Notes under the pieces: model-generated
The model's database searches: none
What the model was told of the DNA's origin: nothing
What the model saw: only the letters and a program-made list of their open reading frames with translations
Made by a program: the position numbers and the translations under genes
Shown here: positions 13,240-25,300 of the stretch, piece by piece
Numbering within the stretch: the stretch's first letter is position 1
Layout: each line of letters begins with the position of its first letter
Assembly (NCBI RefSeq): GCF_003590095.1
Contig: NC_039486.1
Coordinates: forward strand, 5,020,336-5,084,335
Reading direction: 5' to 3'
DNA length: 64,000 nt
From: Trichoplusia ni
Taxonomy: Eukaryota > Arthropoda > Insecta > Lepidoptera > Noctuidae

Positions 13240-13679
13240 CCGCTAGTCACACGAGGTTTAATCTAGCTTAGTTCTGCGTGCGGAGAGTGACCTCAACCTT
13301 AAGTCTGAAGGCCGCATATAAATCAATAGGATTGATAGAGCGTCGAGACCGCGACGTAGAAAGTCAGTGGGATAGTGAACTTGGTATCTATTATTAAATG
13401 CTGCAACGGTTTACTAACGCGTATTTATCGAGAGTGCCAGACTAGTTTCGGATCCTTGTTCATGAGCTGACGCGACGGGGTCACGAGTCGAACTGGTGTC
13501 TATAGTTGCCGGTATTCCCGCATGCCTGATGACCTACTTGCATCGTGATAGTTCCGTGATGTATTATTATATTTGTAACGTGTATAATGTAGTGGGTGAA
13601 ATCGAAGCTGTCAGAGTCGGGTCTCAAAATAATTTTAAACTTGAAGTCTTGGAATAAATTAATGAAGGAACGTAGTGAG
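13240..13679 (+). promoter_or_regulatory. Candidate promoter and noncoding first exon of ABCG gene 1
   Basis: This patch is GC-richer than its surroundings and CpG-containing. It holds a TATA-like gcatataaat near 13314 and an arthropod initiator-type TCAGT at 13364. A possible donor gtgag|gtaata ends at 13679. The TATA-to-initiator spacing (about 50 bp) is longer than usual, so the exact start is not settled. The assignment to gene 1 is inferred from position and from the splice acceptor at 19024. A start in the 9300-9600 island is the alternative. Confidence 0.3.
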
Positions 13680-16001
13680 GTAATATAGGTGCATATTTTT
13701 GCATAACGAAGAATCTTTGCCGCGGATCAAGGTTTTCCTAATTTGTAGACGAAAGCATCGTTTTTTTTAACGCCATTAAGCGTATAAATAAAGTGCTAGG
13801 TACGTTTTGTCGACATTAAATAGTTTCTTTTTTGTTTCCATTACAAAGAGTTTTCGGTACATGTTTATTAATGTTAATTATAATTTGGTATAAAATATTA
13901 CGTAATTCTATTATGTACTAGTTTTTGTATTACGAGTAAAAACTAACGAAGATTTCTAAAAGGATTTGTAATTACATAATTTTTGAATTAACTTACGTTG
14001 CAGAAAATAAGTTTTTTTAGTTTTTATATCGATTTATCCAAAAAAGCCGGACATACTTAATTTAATTGAATTTTTTTTTTTGGGATGCTTGCGTTTTTTC
14101 TTGACACATTTTTTGATCGGTAAACAAAATTTGATCATCATTAGGATATACAGATTAAAATACAAAACATCTAAATTATAAATTAGTTTTAAAGTATCAA
14201 GTACATTTAAAACTATTTAAGAATAATAAATTAAATTTTAAGTAGTAAGTCACTCAATATATGTAACAAATCATATATTTATTATACGACTGTATTGTTC
14301 TCATACATTATAGGTACAGCAAGTCGTTAAAGCAACCTAAACAGTTCCATTAAGAGTCGCTTAATATTGATTGGAATCAATTAAGTGTATGGCGCAGTGT
14401 GGACAGTTCAATAAATAGTTTTATTGTTGAGTCACATTGAATTAGTAACATCATATGCAATGATAGGTACAAATGCATTGATGCAATGTTCTAAACATTG
14501 AATTTTCATTATTATAAGTTTTAAAAATGTTACCATAAATTAATTTGTTGCACTATAATAATATTACGTTTTATAATGTCCTTTTTAAATTTAGACGGTA
14601 TTGGTACTTGGCTTCATATTTTTCGGTCAGTGTACTCTATTTTTAAATCACCATGAAAAAAAATAACAAAGAGAATTTCTGTGTGATCTCGTTTTGTTAA
14701 CAACTTATATTAATTGGACTGGAGGGGGAAACTAAATACCCTAGTAACAGTAAAGAAAATGATTAGTTTTTAACAACTTCTAAATGATACCGTAACAATT
14801 AAAATCAAGATGATTTTCTTATAATGTAACCATGTGAATTGAATTGCGTTACGATTAACTTCATCGTAATTATTTGATACTAATTGTTCCTGAGTTCACA
14901 TTCTTTTCATTGTACATAGGATATTCTTACTATCGTCATCAAATTATAAAAAAATCATCCTATTGTCATGTTATAGTGTAATATTGTGAAATTCTGCAGA
15001 GGAATCACACAGACACTATTGATATTCCGGACCAAATGTTTGGAACAAACTTTTGTTAATCTTACAAATGTTTGTCCAAGACTTGTTGGACTGAAAGCGC
15101 TGTCCTAGTGTACTATTATCACTGTCTCGAATCCCGAACATTAAGTCTCAGACGTACTCATCGCGCACGCGTAGATTAAGACTAGACTCCCATAGATTCT
15201 TGACTTAAATTTGATACAATATGCTTTACTAGACATGCCTTTAGTACGTATAGCCTATTTTTAGCTTTATTATTTCAAGAGAACACAGCTGCATTGAAGC
15301 CAACGCAAACACTTGCAATATAACGCACGCACGAATCTTAAAGTACCGTGTGCAATTTCAAATACCATTTGAAAACCATATGCTGCGATAGCCTAAACGA
15401 AATGCAACACTATTTCCTAAAGCACAAGGTTTAAAATTCCTTGGAATGTTTTATCAAAACCGTTTAATTTTTATTGGAAGTGATTTCATTACAACCATTG
15501 CAATTACCATCATTCGATGAACGTTGGAAACGTTTCAGTTTTATATCAAGTTTTCACCAGCTATAATTTGGATTGAATTGTCTATCCTGTATTTTTAAGG
15601 TAAATCAAAAATACATTATAAATAAAAAATACATTTATTTAATATTCGCTGATTAATAAAGTTTAAAATTTTCTACTTTTTCATTTTTTTGTCAAGTGTA
15701 CCTACCACCATTCTAACGCTTCACATCCTGTTTCACATACTTCGCAGTTTAAGCGTTCATGACTCATGAACTTTCTAAGTTTACATAAGAGCTCTTTTGA
15801 TAAACTGTCGAGATTACTCATTGCAGGTAAAATATATAATCTCGTAGAAACTAAGAAAAATAAATGCGATAAACTTTTATTCTTGATTGATTAATTAATA
15901 CAAAAAAAATGGGGAAAGTTGCACTTATTTATTCTTCCTTCTTTAGGCTGTAGTAATACTTCATTGAAATCTCTTATAAATTGGTTATTTTCATAATTCA
16001 G

Positions 16002-16268
16002 TTCGACTTCCACCATAAAAACAGACTTTTTCACTGTGACCTCGAAACAGCTGAACTTGGCCAAAAATCTTTAAGAGGTATTCTTGAAGCGGCTGTGAGA
16101 GCGAGAAATCAGAATTTAAGGAGAAATCTCTCTTCGATAAATGTCACAGCAAAATCAACCTTACTTAGTGGGTTGAAGAGCAGTGTTAAAAACCTCTCCA
16201 CAGTCTTTAAAAGTAAGACTGATGCAGATGTAAAGTCAAAACCCTGGCCCTATCAAAATATCTTTTAA
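16002..16268 (+). CDS. Unidentified terminal-exon-like ORF with adjacent poly(A) signal
   Basis: After a plausible acceptor (ttttcataattcag, 16001) an open frame of 88 codons runs to TAA at 16266. The poly(A) hexamer AATAAA begins at 16268, overlapping the last base of the stop codon. The peptide is basic and polar (FDFHHKNRLFHCDLETAELG at the start, KSKPWPYQNIF at the end), has no Met and no low-complexity runs, and is GC-richer than its surroundings. No partner exon could be joined in frame: an upstream candidate (ATG at about 15766 to donor after 15825) ends in phase 1 and would shift frame. It may be the last exon of a small gene, part of an old processed pseudogene, or chance. I do not recognise it. 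Confidence 0.3.
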   Translation, partial: FDFHHKNRLFHCDLETAELGQKSLRGILEAAVRARNQNLRRNLSSINVTAKSTLLSGLKSSVKNLSTVFKSKTDADVKSKPWPYQNIF

Positions 16269-16273
16269 ATAAA
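16268..16273 (+). terminator. Poly(A) signal AATAAA of the orphan ORF
   Basis: It overlaps the TAA of the ORF ending at 16268 and is repeated at 16272. Confidence 0.25.
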
Positions 16274-19024
16274 TAAAAAAATAATATGTCTGTTAATTTG
16301 TCATAAAATATGAATGCGTCAATGTAATACGGAATGATAACATTATCCGAACAAGTCTGTCATGAGCGTAGTCATATGTTTTTTTCTGATAGTATTAAAT
16401 GTAGGTACAGTCGACCATCGCGTGATTCGTAAGGGACTAACATTGTTAATAGTTAATACGTTACAGATTATAACGACTAAATATGTGTGGAATCTTATCA
16501 AAGCATATATTATGATGTATGACGGATAATAGATTTAAAACTATAAATCTATTCTGTCCGAAAGTACTTACACGTACACACAAATTCTCAATTCTAATAT
16601 CCCAGGCGTTTAGTAGACATCTAGTTAACAGGTGTTAATTGAGAGAGCCGAAAATATGTTTACTGGTAAATGGTTTTTCCTTCTATGGAAATTTCATAGG
16701 TCGTACAAGTCAGGTATACTAATATATAATTTCCATGAATGGTAGGTTAAATCACAGTTGGATTTCCCGGAACATCTCATTACGTTTGCAGATTCATTTT
16801 AACTTTATAAGTGTTACTTAGAGAGTAACACAGCGCGCACGATACATAATTACAACACATTATAGTTAAAACAAAAATAGAAGAAATACCACGAGCAATA
16901 GCAAAATGTAACAAAAGACGAAATAATAGAACACGTGCAATCGTACATTCGCTGTCAAATTCTTATTATGTTCTCCTCTTAAAAGCTTGTCTAACAATTC
17001 ATTGCGTATAGAATAAAGTGTACTTATTAGTAGATACTCCAAACTCGGTCTAGCCAGTCACATCAGGGCTCACGCTAGGAAGTGAATTGCCAATGGTCGC
17101 CGTTATCGAAAACAATAAGGAGGACTATATATATATGTATATATACTTATTACGAAATGTGCAAAGAGTTCGTAATAAAAACTTAGATTAATCATATAAT
17201 AAACATTAAATTAGCAGCTTTATATTAATAAATAGGCTGAACAAACTGTCACAAACAAACGTATACTTCGATATATTGACGCATGTAGAGATAATGTCTG
17301 ATGCCACGGAAGTTCCTTGACCTGAAATCCAATTTTTTTGACATTAGATTACTTTGTGTGCCGCATTTTAAGTGACTAAAATTATGATTACAGATGTTTT
17401 TAATCATCTGTGCGCGCTGTTTGATGTATGCGTGCAATTGACAGCGATTCTTACCAATGGAGCTTAATTTGTGTGACAGTGACACTCTAACGAAAGCTGT
17501 ACACAACGTCACTGTATATTTATAAGGGGTACCCACACATAATGACATGCGCAAAGATGAGTTTAATTGAGTATACTCGCTCTGATTCACGTTTAACGGA
17601 AAGAGGGCGTATTTCAGGTTACAGTGTAAATTAGAGCTTGTATTTTAGTACTGTTACTCATAATTTTGAAAAAAAAACTTTTGTTTCGTCTAACTGTGAT
17701 AGACGAGATTAACAGCCAGTGATTGCTCTCGACAGGTGATATCCAATTTTGAAATTAATCAGCACTTCAGAAATCAGATTCAGAATTAGATTTATTTTTC
17801 TTATAAAACAACAATTTTGAATTGAACTAGCATTAGTCATAAAGTTATGTCTTTGTAGAATTTTATCGTATTAATAAAAATAATTAAAGTAAAAAATGAA
17901 AATTACAAACTCGAATTAGAATTTACTGTAAATAATATTTTGCTGTTGGATTTTCTGATCTTTGGTCATAGGTATAGGTACTCGTAGATAATTTTGCAAT
18001 ACCTTGCCTAGCAGTTTATCAAATTCCATTAAAACATTGCTCCATATTTTTTTATAATTTGTGGTACAAGCAACATTGAACAAACATGCACTGCCACAGA
18101 AATTAGACCTAGATAAAAATAATGTAGAATAACGAACGATTTAATTAGTTAGGCCGTTATCAAATCCGAGTTATAGCAACAGAAGCATTCGCGGAAGTTC
18201 CCTTAACATTAGTATTGATAACAACTAAATAAATACCCTGGAACTGTATTCCAATATTGCGATGTCACTCAAGGATAAATATGAGTAAACAAAGCAGTGT
18301 ATTGATAAGAACAAATTACAAATATTCCACTATTGTTAAGGCCGATCGAAGGCCGAAAACCCACAAAAACTATTCCGATTTTGATACCAACGTATTTACA
18401 GAGATAGTTATCAGACCATCGAAATTAGTGATTATTTTGTTAGAAATATGAATCTATAAATGCCATTTTTTTCGTTATTTATTAGATTATTGTAACTATC
18501 GCCATAACTATTTAGTAATCTGTGCTATCGCATTGGAAATAATATTTAAGGTCGACGCCAGTTTATTGGCAATCAGTAAGTTGATTAGATTTTCACTGTT
18601 AAGAGCCCATGAGACTATCAGATTTGACACAAACACTTCAACGTGTTTAATTGTTTTCTTAATGGTACTAAAATGTTTTACCGTTAGCATTTCGTTTATT
18701 TAAAAAGATTGACTTAATGTTCTGTATAAAAATGACTAATGTAAAAATGGAAACAAGTGTTCAGTGTTATTACCTACTTTAAATAATATGCAAACAATGA
18801 GATAGATGCGTCATAGGTATGCGTAGGTAAAGGAATTACTAAAAAATAAAACAATACAAAAAGTTTGGTATCTCTTAACACTAACTTGCGGTTTGACTCA
18901 TTGGTCACACAAACTGATTGACAGAGTGTCAATCACACGTCTTAAAATAGATTCAGTATAAATAGACAGCTTACCTATACAGGCTGTAGTACTTCATACT
19001 CATTACAATATTTCTCTTCCGCAG

Positions 19025-19211
19025 ATACGCGCCAATGGATAATTCCCGATTCAAACTTACGCTTGGAACGTCAACTTAGGCTGCCCTTCCGAAATAAAGC
19101 TATTAGTGTGAGCGAGACAGAAATATTTCGAAAGTGAGGACAATATCCGTGATTCTGTGCATAGTGCATCGGTGAAAGTGTTTGAGCAGTTCTGTTTGTG
19201 GTGATACGAAG
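19025..19211 (+). other. Probable 5' UTR part of ABCG gene 1 exon
   Basis: A good acceptor (atatttctcttccgcag, ending 19024) precedes a GC-richer stretch that leads directly to the start ATG. An in-frame stop at 19173 shows it is untranslated. The acceptor implies at least one further noncoding exon upstream. Confidence 0.5.
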
Positions 19212-19353
19212 ATGACGCCCGGTGCGGAAGAGTTATCTATAATGGGGGGCAATAATAATGTGGTCCCCCTCTTGCCCAGGGCTACAGTAGAACTGGAATT
19301 CAGGAACATCAATTGTTCTGTGAACACATTTGTGCCGAATAAGCTGCGAATTG
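19212..19353 (+). CDS. ABCG gene 1, coding exon 1 (N-terminus)
   Basis: It encodes residues 1-47 plus one base (phase 1). The peptide begins MTPGAEELSIMGG and ends in the conserved first beta strands of the ABC domain (VELEFRNINCSV). The donor reads attg|gtaagt. No signal peptide is present, as expected because the N-terminal domain is cytosolic. Confidence 0.9.
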
Positions 19354-22300
19354 GTAAGTCTTTTTCTACTACCTGACGCGGAGTTAACTTTTTCTATGCG
19401 TCATATGACGTCACATTTTTTGTCCCCTTCAGAAATGACGATCGAAGTTCGTTTGTCTACCTTGACATTTGTTATGAAAGCCCAAATTACAATACAATGA
19501 GTTAATTAACGAAACGTTTGAATTTATTTTTTGTAAGCTTAAAGACTCGATATTAATATTAACAGTTTAAGGTAAATGTACGATTTCAATTTAACTTTCT
19601 ACTGGTTTTCGTTTACCGGTTGAATTTCTCAGAATCTTCGTCTTATAGCGGAAATAATACTTACGTGCTTGTTTTGGTAGAACAGATGACCGACACTCTG
19701 ACGGTTATTTTTGGCGAAAGTAGTTCAGGCTCGCGACGAATATAACTGGCTTACAGTATGAAAAAAACAATTGGCTAGAAAATTGTTTATAACATGAGAT
19801 AATTATTTCTGTAAGTTCCGAATCATGGTTAAATTTCTCCATATGATTTTAGAATATCTTAGTACTAATATCCAATGATTTTTAACGATATAGGACATAA
19901 TACTGTTCAACTTTTATCTCTGCCTGGAGACATAACTTTGCACACATTTATATACATACTAGCTGTTGCCCGCGACTTCGTCCACGTGGTTAGAAAACCC
20001 TCAAAGATGAATAATTTTTCCAGTATTTTCCACATTTGACATTGTATCTTCGCTCCTATTAGTCGCAGCGTGATGTTATATAACCTATAGCCTTCCTTGA
20101 TAAATTGTCTATTCAACACAAAAATATTTTTTCAATTCGAACCAGTAGTTCCTGAGATTAGTGCGTTCAAACAAACAAACTCTTCTGACCCAACCGGAGT
20201 CCTTAATCATCACTAATGATCAACTGATGATTCATCAGTTTATAATAAAGATACATGCATATACATTTGGAAATATGAAGTATACCGATAACATATATGA
20301 AAACAACACACTCCAAACAATCTTATCTTTATCTGATTACTAGTTGTTGCCCGCGACTTCGCCCGCGAATAAAGATATAAGTTAGGAATTTTTGAATAAT
20401 TTTCGCGGTTTTTGCCACATTTTCCATTGTATCTTCGCTCCTTTTAGTTGCAGGGTGATGTTATATAGCCTAAAACCTTCCTCGATGAATGGTCTATTGA
20501 ACACAAAAATACTTTTCAATTGGAACCAGTAGTTCCTGAGATTAGAGCGATTAAACAAGCAAACTCTTCAGCTTTATAACATTAGTATAGATTTCCAACG
20601 CACGTTAACGAATCCTATGCAATTTGGTTTCGGCCAAGATTCGATTATCTTCCAATAGTTACGTCAACTAACAGCTGTAACAAACCGGTAACGTTACACG
20701 TCTCTATGTTACTGCATTTCTAGGTCATTATTGAAGATAGATTTATAAACACCTAACATCGGTGTCAAGGGTCCTATTAACTTATATAAGTGTTGAATTG
20801 CTATTTACATAAGTTATAAATCTTCAACTTGTGTCTGTGAAACATTTATTTGAATAGACTTATTATTTACGATGGATACGAATAGATCTATGTGTAACAT
20901 AAACATTAATTTCCTCAGTAGAACTAAGGAAATTAAATTAATTTATATAAGACACAGAATATAGCAAGTCCATCATTTGTTGAGAATTCTTATTAAAGTA
21001 TTGCACAAAGCATTCAATAATATAGAAATCTTTCTTCTATCGTCATAGTTGATTCGTTTCATAATTAAAGTTGTTTGAAAACAAGGCCTTAGTATTTTAC
21101 AAAGACAATTAAACGCAAGATTTTAGGATGTTAACACGTCGCCGTTGAATAACATTACATAAACGATGCTGTTCCACTTCTCTTCTTATGTAACACGATT
21201 GGCATAAAAACCCAGATATGAAAATATTCTATGAATAAAATCTTAACATTTACTTTTATACTAGCTTTCTCCCGCGGCTTCTCCCGCGTGTACCATCTGA
21301 TACCATGTTACATCAAAATTTTACAAGGCGTTTAAGAGAACATAAACAAACATACACACATAAACTCAAACTTTTGTCTTTATATTATTAATGGGATGAT
21401 AGAGATATTGTGGCATGATTCATAGGATATTCTTTACCTGAAGGTACATACATTATGTTTAACCCTGAACGGACACAACTTTGAGTTACTCTTTTCCGTC
21501 TATCATAATTTAACGAAGGCTTCAAAGTTAAAACTAAGGTCTTTTTAATACTTCGAACATCGATCATAATTAAACAAACAATGATATGATTGCACATTGT
21601 TCCCAGGCACTTATCCACCGGATGCGGTTTATTTTACAAAGTAATTCAGCGATAATAATGCAATCAAACCATTATTTTAATGAGCATTTGCTTACAAATT
21701 CAATTAACACGTCAGGGACTACAAATGTAATTTTCCCTGCCTAAAATTAGGCAACAAATAAAACTGTCTTCGAAAATATTAGGTGAAGGTCAGAATGTCG
21801 TAAAAAAATGTATTTATGTAAATAGTATTTAGGAAGGAATTGATATTTTTTGATTATGCAAATTATACATAAATTTACTACAGACTCTCAGTCTCGAAAG
21901 TGTTCATCTGACTCATTTATTGTGTAATTTAATTTAAATTTTCCTCATTTTAGCATAATTTGAATAATTAAAGCTTAACACATGGCACTGGGTTTTGAGA
22001 TCAACGAATTCTACTGTCATATTGAATTTATAATATTTATGGAATATATGCAAGCTAAATTATTTAGTTATTATGTAATTTCAACGCGTAAATATTTTTG
22101 CCCTAAAAAAGTCACAATAATAACATGCACTACAATCCAGACACTTTGGAAATAATTCGCTTGCCGATTTTAAAAAGTAACCGTAATTTATTTTACCGCC
22201 TTGACAACGAGTCGTCAAGACGACGTGGCTGCTAATTTGGCCAGCAACCAAAATAAAGCTGCATTCATCGAGACTCTAGCCAAGTTAGTCAATTTTTGAA

Positions 22301-25300
22301 CGAATCGAATAATTCATTTCTGATTTCACTACCAAGGCAATTTTAATGCCAACGTTCAGTAATATTTGCTATTTAACCGTATAGCTATGCTGTTATATTC
22401 ACAAAACTCAAATAAATAATAATTATTGAAGTTGATTTTACGATTGAATCATCCTTTCTCGATTGGATGTTAAATCCTAAACATTCTTTAAACGTATAAA
22501 TACGTTAAAAGCGTGACTCCAAAAGCGATATCAAATGCTTATAACCAAACTCAATAAAATCAACCATTTGTCGAACACTGATCACACCTGGTACCCAATT
22601 CCAATATTTGTAGTTGCGAAGAATGAATAAAAATTGGATTAAGCATTTAGCCAACACAATAATTTATTGGAAATTCATTGTATTGACCGTGAGTGTTCCG
22701 CGCCTACTGAACTTTGCACGAAGTACTGAGACCGAACCCGCAGCAAGTCACACAGTGGTCATCGGAGTGACGACCTGTACCTCTCTATCTGTGCACTGTT
22801 TATTTTCTTTGCAATTAGACATTTTAAAATTGGGTTAGACATGAGTTGACTACACTCAAATGTTGTTCTTTTAGATAACCTAAGATTGGACTCAAAATGA
22901 GGTCATTGGTCTTTATTTTTTATTGTAAATTGCAATGTTTGCGACGCAATAATTATCTCTTATATATTGTTTCAGTTTATATGAGGATATAAGACATATA
23001 TTAAATTAACTGTAGGTGGGAATAAAGTGTTTATTTTGAATATCATTTTGAGGTATTTTATGTACTTGTATCTCTGAAATGTATTTAAATTAACCTCAAG
23101 GTAATTAAAGGAATAAAACGAATATTTACTCCACGGGTACATACTTTATAATTACCAAAAACATCTTATCTGAATGTAATTTTTGTTTGTAGGGTCGTGT
23201 GTCTTTCATAAAAGCAATTTCACATTAACAATAACTACCATCGAACCAGTGCCCGTTTCGAGTCAATATTATTTGCTGTTCTGTGGCATCTTGGTCATTC
23301 ATTACCTTCCAAAAGTTTCGAGGTTCGGGAGCAATTTCGTAGAATAATAATAATAAAAAGTAAAAATAGATAACATCAACACCAAATCCCGAAGACTCAA
23401 TTTAGTTACGTTTTAACACGTTTTAAATGTCTTACCACATACTGATGAATTGCAATCAATGTTAAGCGTTCTGCGGTCAGCAGTAAATACCAAGTATTCA
23501 AGCCAGTTTGCACATCAGATCCAGATGTCCCTTACCATCTTGCCAAATAACCCGAAACTTGTTTAATACATAAATCATTTCCTCATTTTGAACCTTATGT
23601 GTTAAGTCACAGCGTTGCAAGAATCTTACGAGAACTTTCTTCGAAACTTGTTTGTCATTAGAACTTACATAACTAAGTCATTAGTCTATGTTGGAAGTTC
23701 GATCGTTGTTCCGTACGCAACGTACAGTTATATCCACACAGAATAACTATTATGTAACTATTGACAGATTGATATATGGACAAATGTTATGTACATATTT
23801 TCTCTTGAGAACTTTAAATGCTTCCATCCTTTAGTTTACGTTCATCTTCCTTACCTGAAGTTCAAATTATTTTATGTTTGTACCTGAAAGTTTAAAATTT
23901 AAACAATCTTCAAAGTAATTTTTATTGAAACAAAACAACTCCAACCTACCCACATTAGTAGTTGCAACATCACTCATCATCGTCAGTAGACGTAATAAAA
24001 AGTTAAGGACATTTGTAATTAAGGACGAACACACTTACATCTAATTACCACGTATTTTGAACCGCAGGAAATACAATTGTAAATTGTTTCTTTCGACATT
24101 AATTTGTTTCAATTATTTGGAGATTTCCTTTATTGCCATTGTAACCGCGTAACATACCGAGTAACCCCAATACTAGTCAGGTCAATTGCTCTCTCATTGG
24201 TAGGATCTCTCCCACTGTAAGAACACTTAGGAGGAACTTACCACACAGTATGTATGTTACAGCTGGATAAAGGCATTTTTCATGTAGAGAACGAAGATGA
24301 ACTTCGATTTAGCGATTTCAAAATTCCAATTGTTTCCAATTGTCAAATTCAAATTCCAATTGCCCCAGTTTTTAACTTCTACTCACTCTGGACCGGGGTC
24401 TGTTAATAAGCTTCCAAATTGTGTTCTGTCTGACTGTTTTCCAGCCAGGGATGAAAATTAAATTCGTTTGTGAATTGATTTAAATAATGTTTATTTTACA
24501 GGCAATATAAGCATTATTGTTATAACCTACCTACGTATAAATAGGTTTTAGAAATAACCGTTAGTTGAACTTACTCACAAGTATTTCTTGTCGTCTAACA
24601 ATGAACTATTAGGGTTAATGCAATCTCGCTGGCATGACGACCTTGTTATGTTTTCGTAACACGCATGGCCAGTGATGGACAAAAAAATAATTGGTTGCCT
24701 ATAAAATGGGCCCATACAAAGATATAGATAGAAATACTTCAACATTGTTTTAGTAGGTTTGCTTTGTAGATGATTTTATTACATTTTATTCAAGATATCA
24801 TCCAAACTATTCACAGTTTTATACCCCTTAATCCCAATTTTTCTTCGTCCAAGATAAAGTTTTTACATAAATAATTATGAAATCGTTACTCAGTCTTTAA
24901 ACGAGTTTTCAAACTTACGAAATTTATAAAACTGGTTGCATTAAAGGATTGTTTTCGTTAACATACATCGAACAATGACCAAATCGATCCGAAATCGTAA
25001 ATCATGCGAAATATATATTTTACTTAAATTTAATAAGCGAAGTCTTGTTACCTTTTATTCATAACAAATCTGCAATTAACCTGCTTGCTACCTGTTTACC
25101 CGCTGAAAAATAACCTGACTTAAATTATTTAACGCTAATCATAAAAAATAAGTTAAAGAAATGTAGAAGTCACATCATTTTGTGTCATTCAATTTCGTCA
25201 TCGCCAACTTGCCCCACTTTCAAATCATGCAAAAGATGTAATCTAAACAACAATCCACATGTGATAGAGGTCAACAAACGTACTTAACTACTTACCCAAA

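Larger units (their letters stand above)
13680..19024. other. AT-rich DNA, probable 5' intron of ABCG gene 1
   Basis: It contains only the orphan ORF at 16002 and a small TA-rich tract near 17125. The 113-codon minus frame at 17249-17590 has no domain or composition support. Confidence 0.4.

Noticed and set aside
15749..15825. Exon-like stretch between cag and a gtaaaa donor upstream of the orphan ORF
   Set aside because: An internal ATG frame ends in phase 1, which does not fit the open frame starting at 16002; the joined product would hit a stop at once.
17249..17590. Longest single open frame (113 codons, minus)
   Set aside because: Codon content looks random, there is no homology signal, and the flanks show no gene structure.
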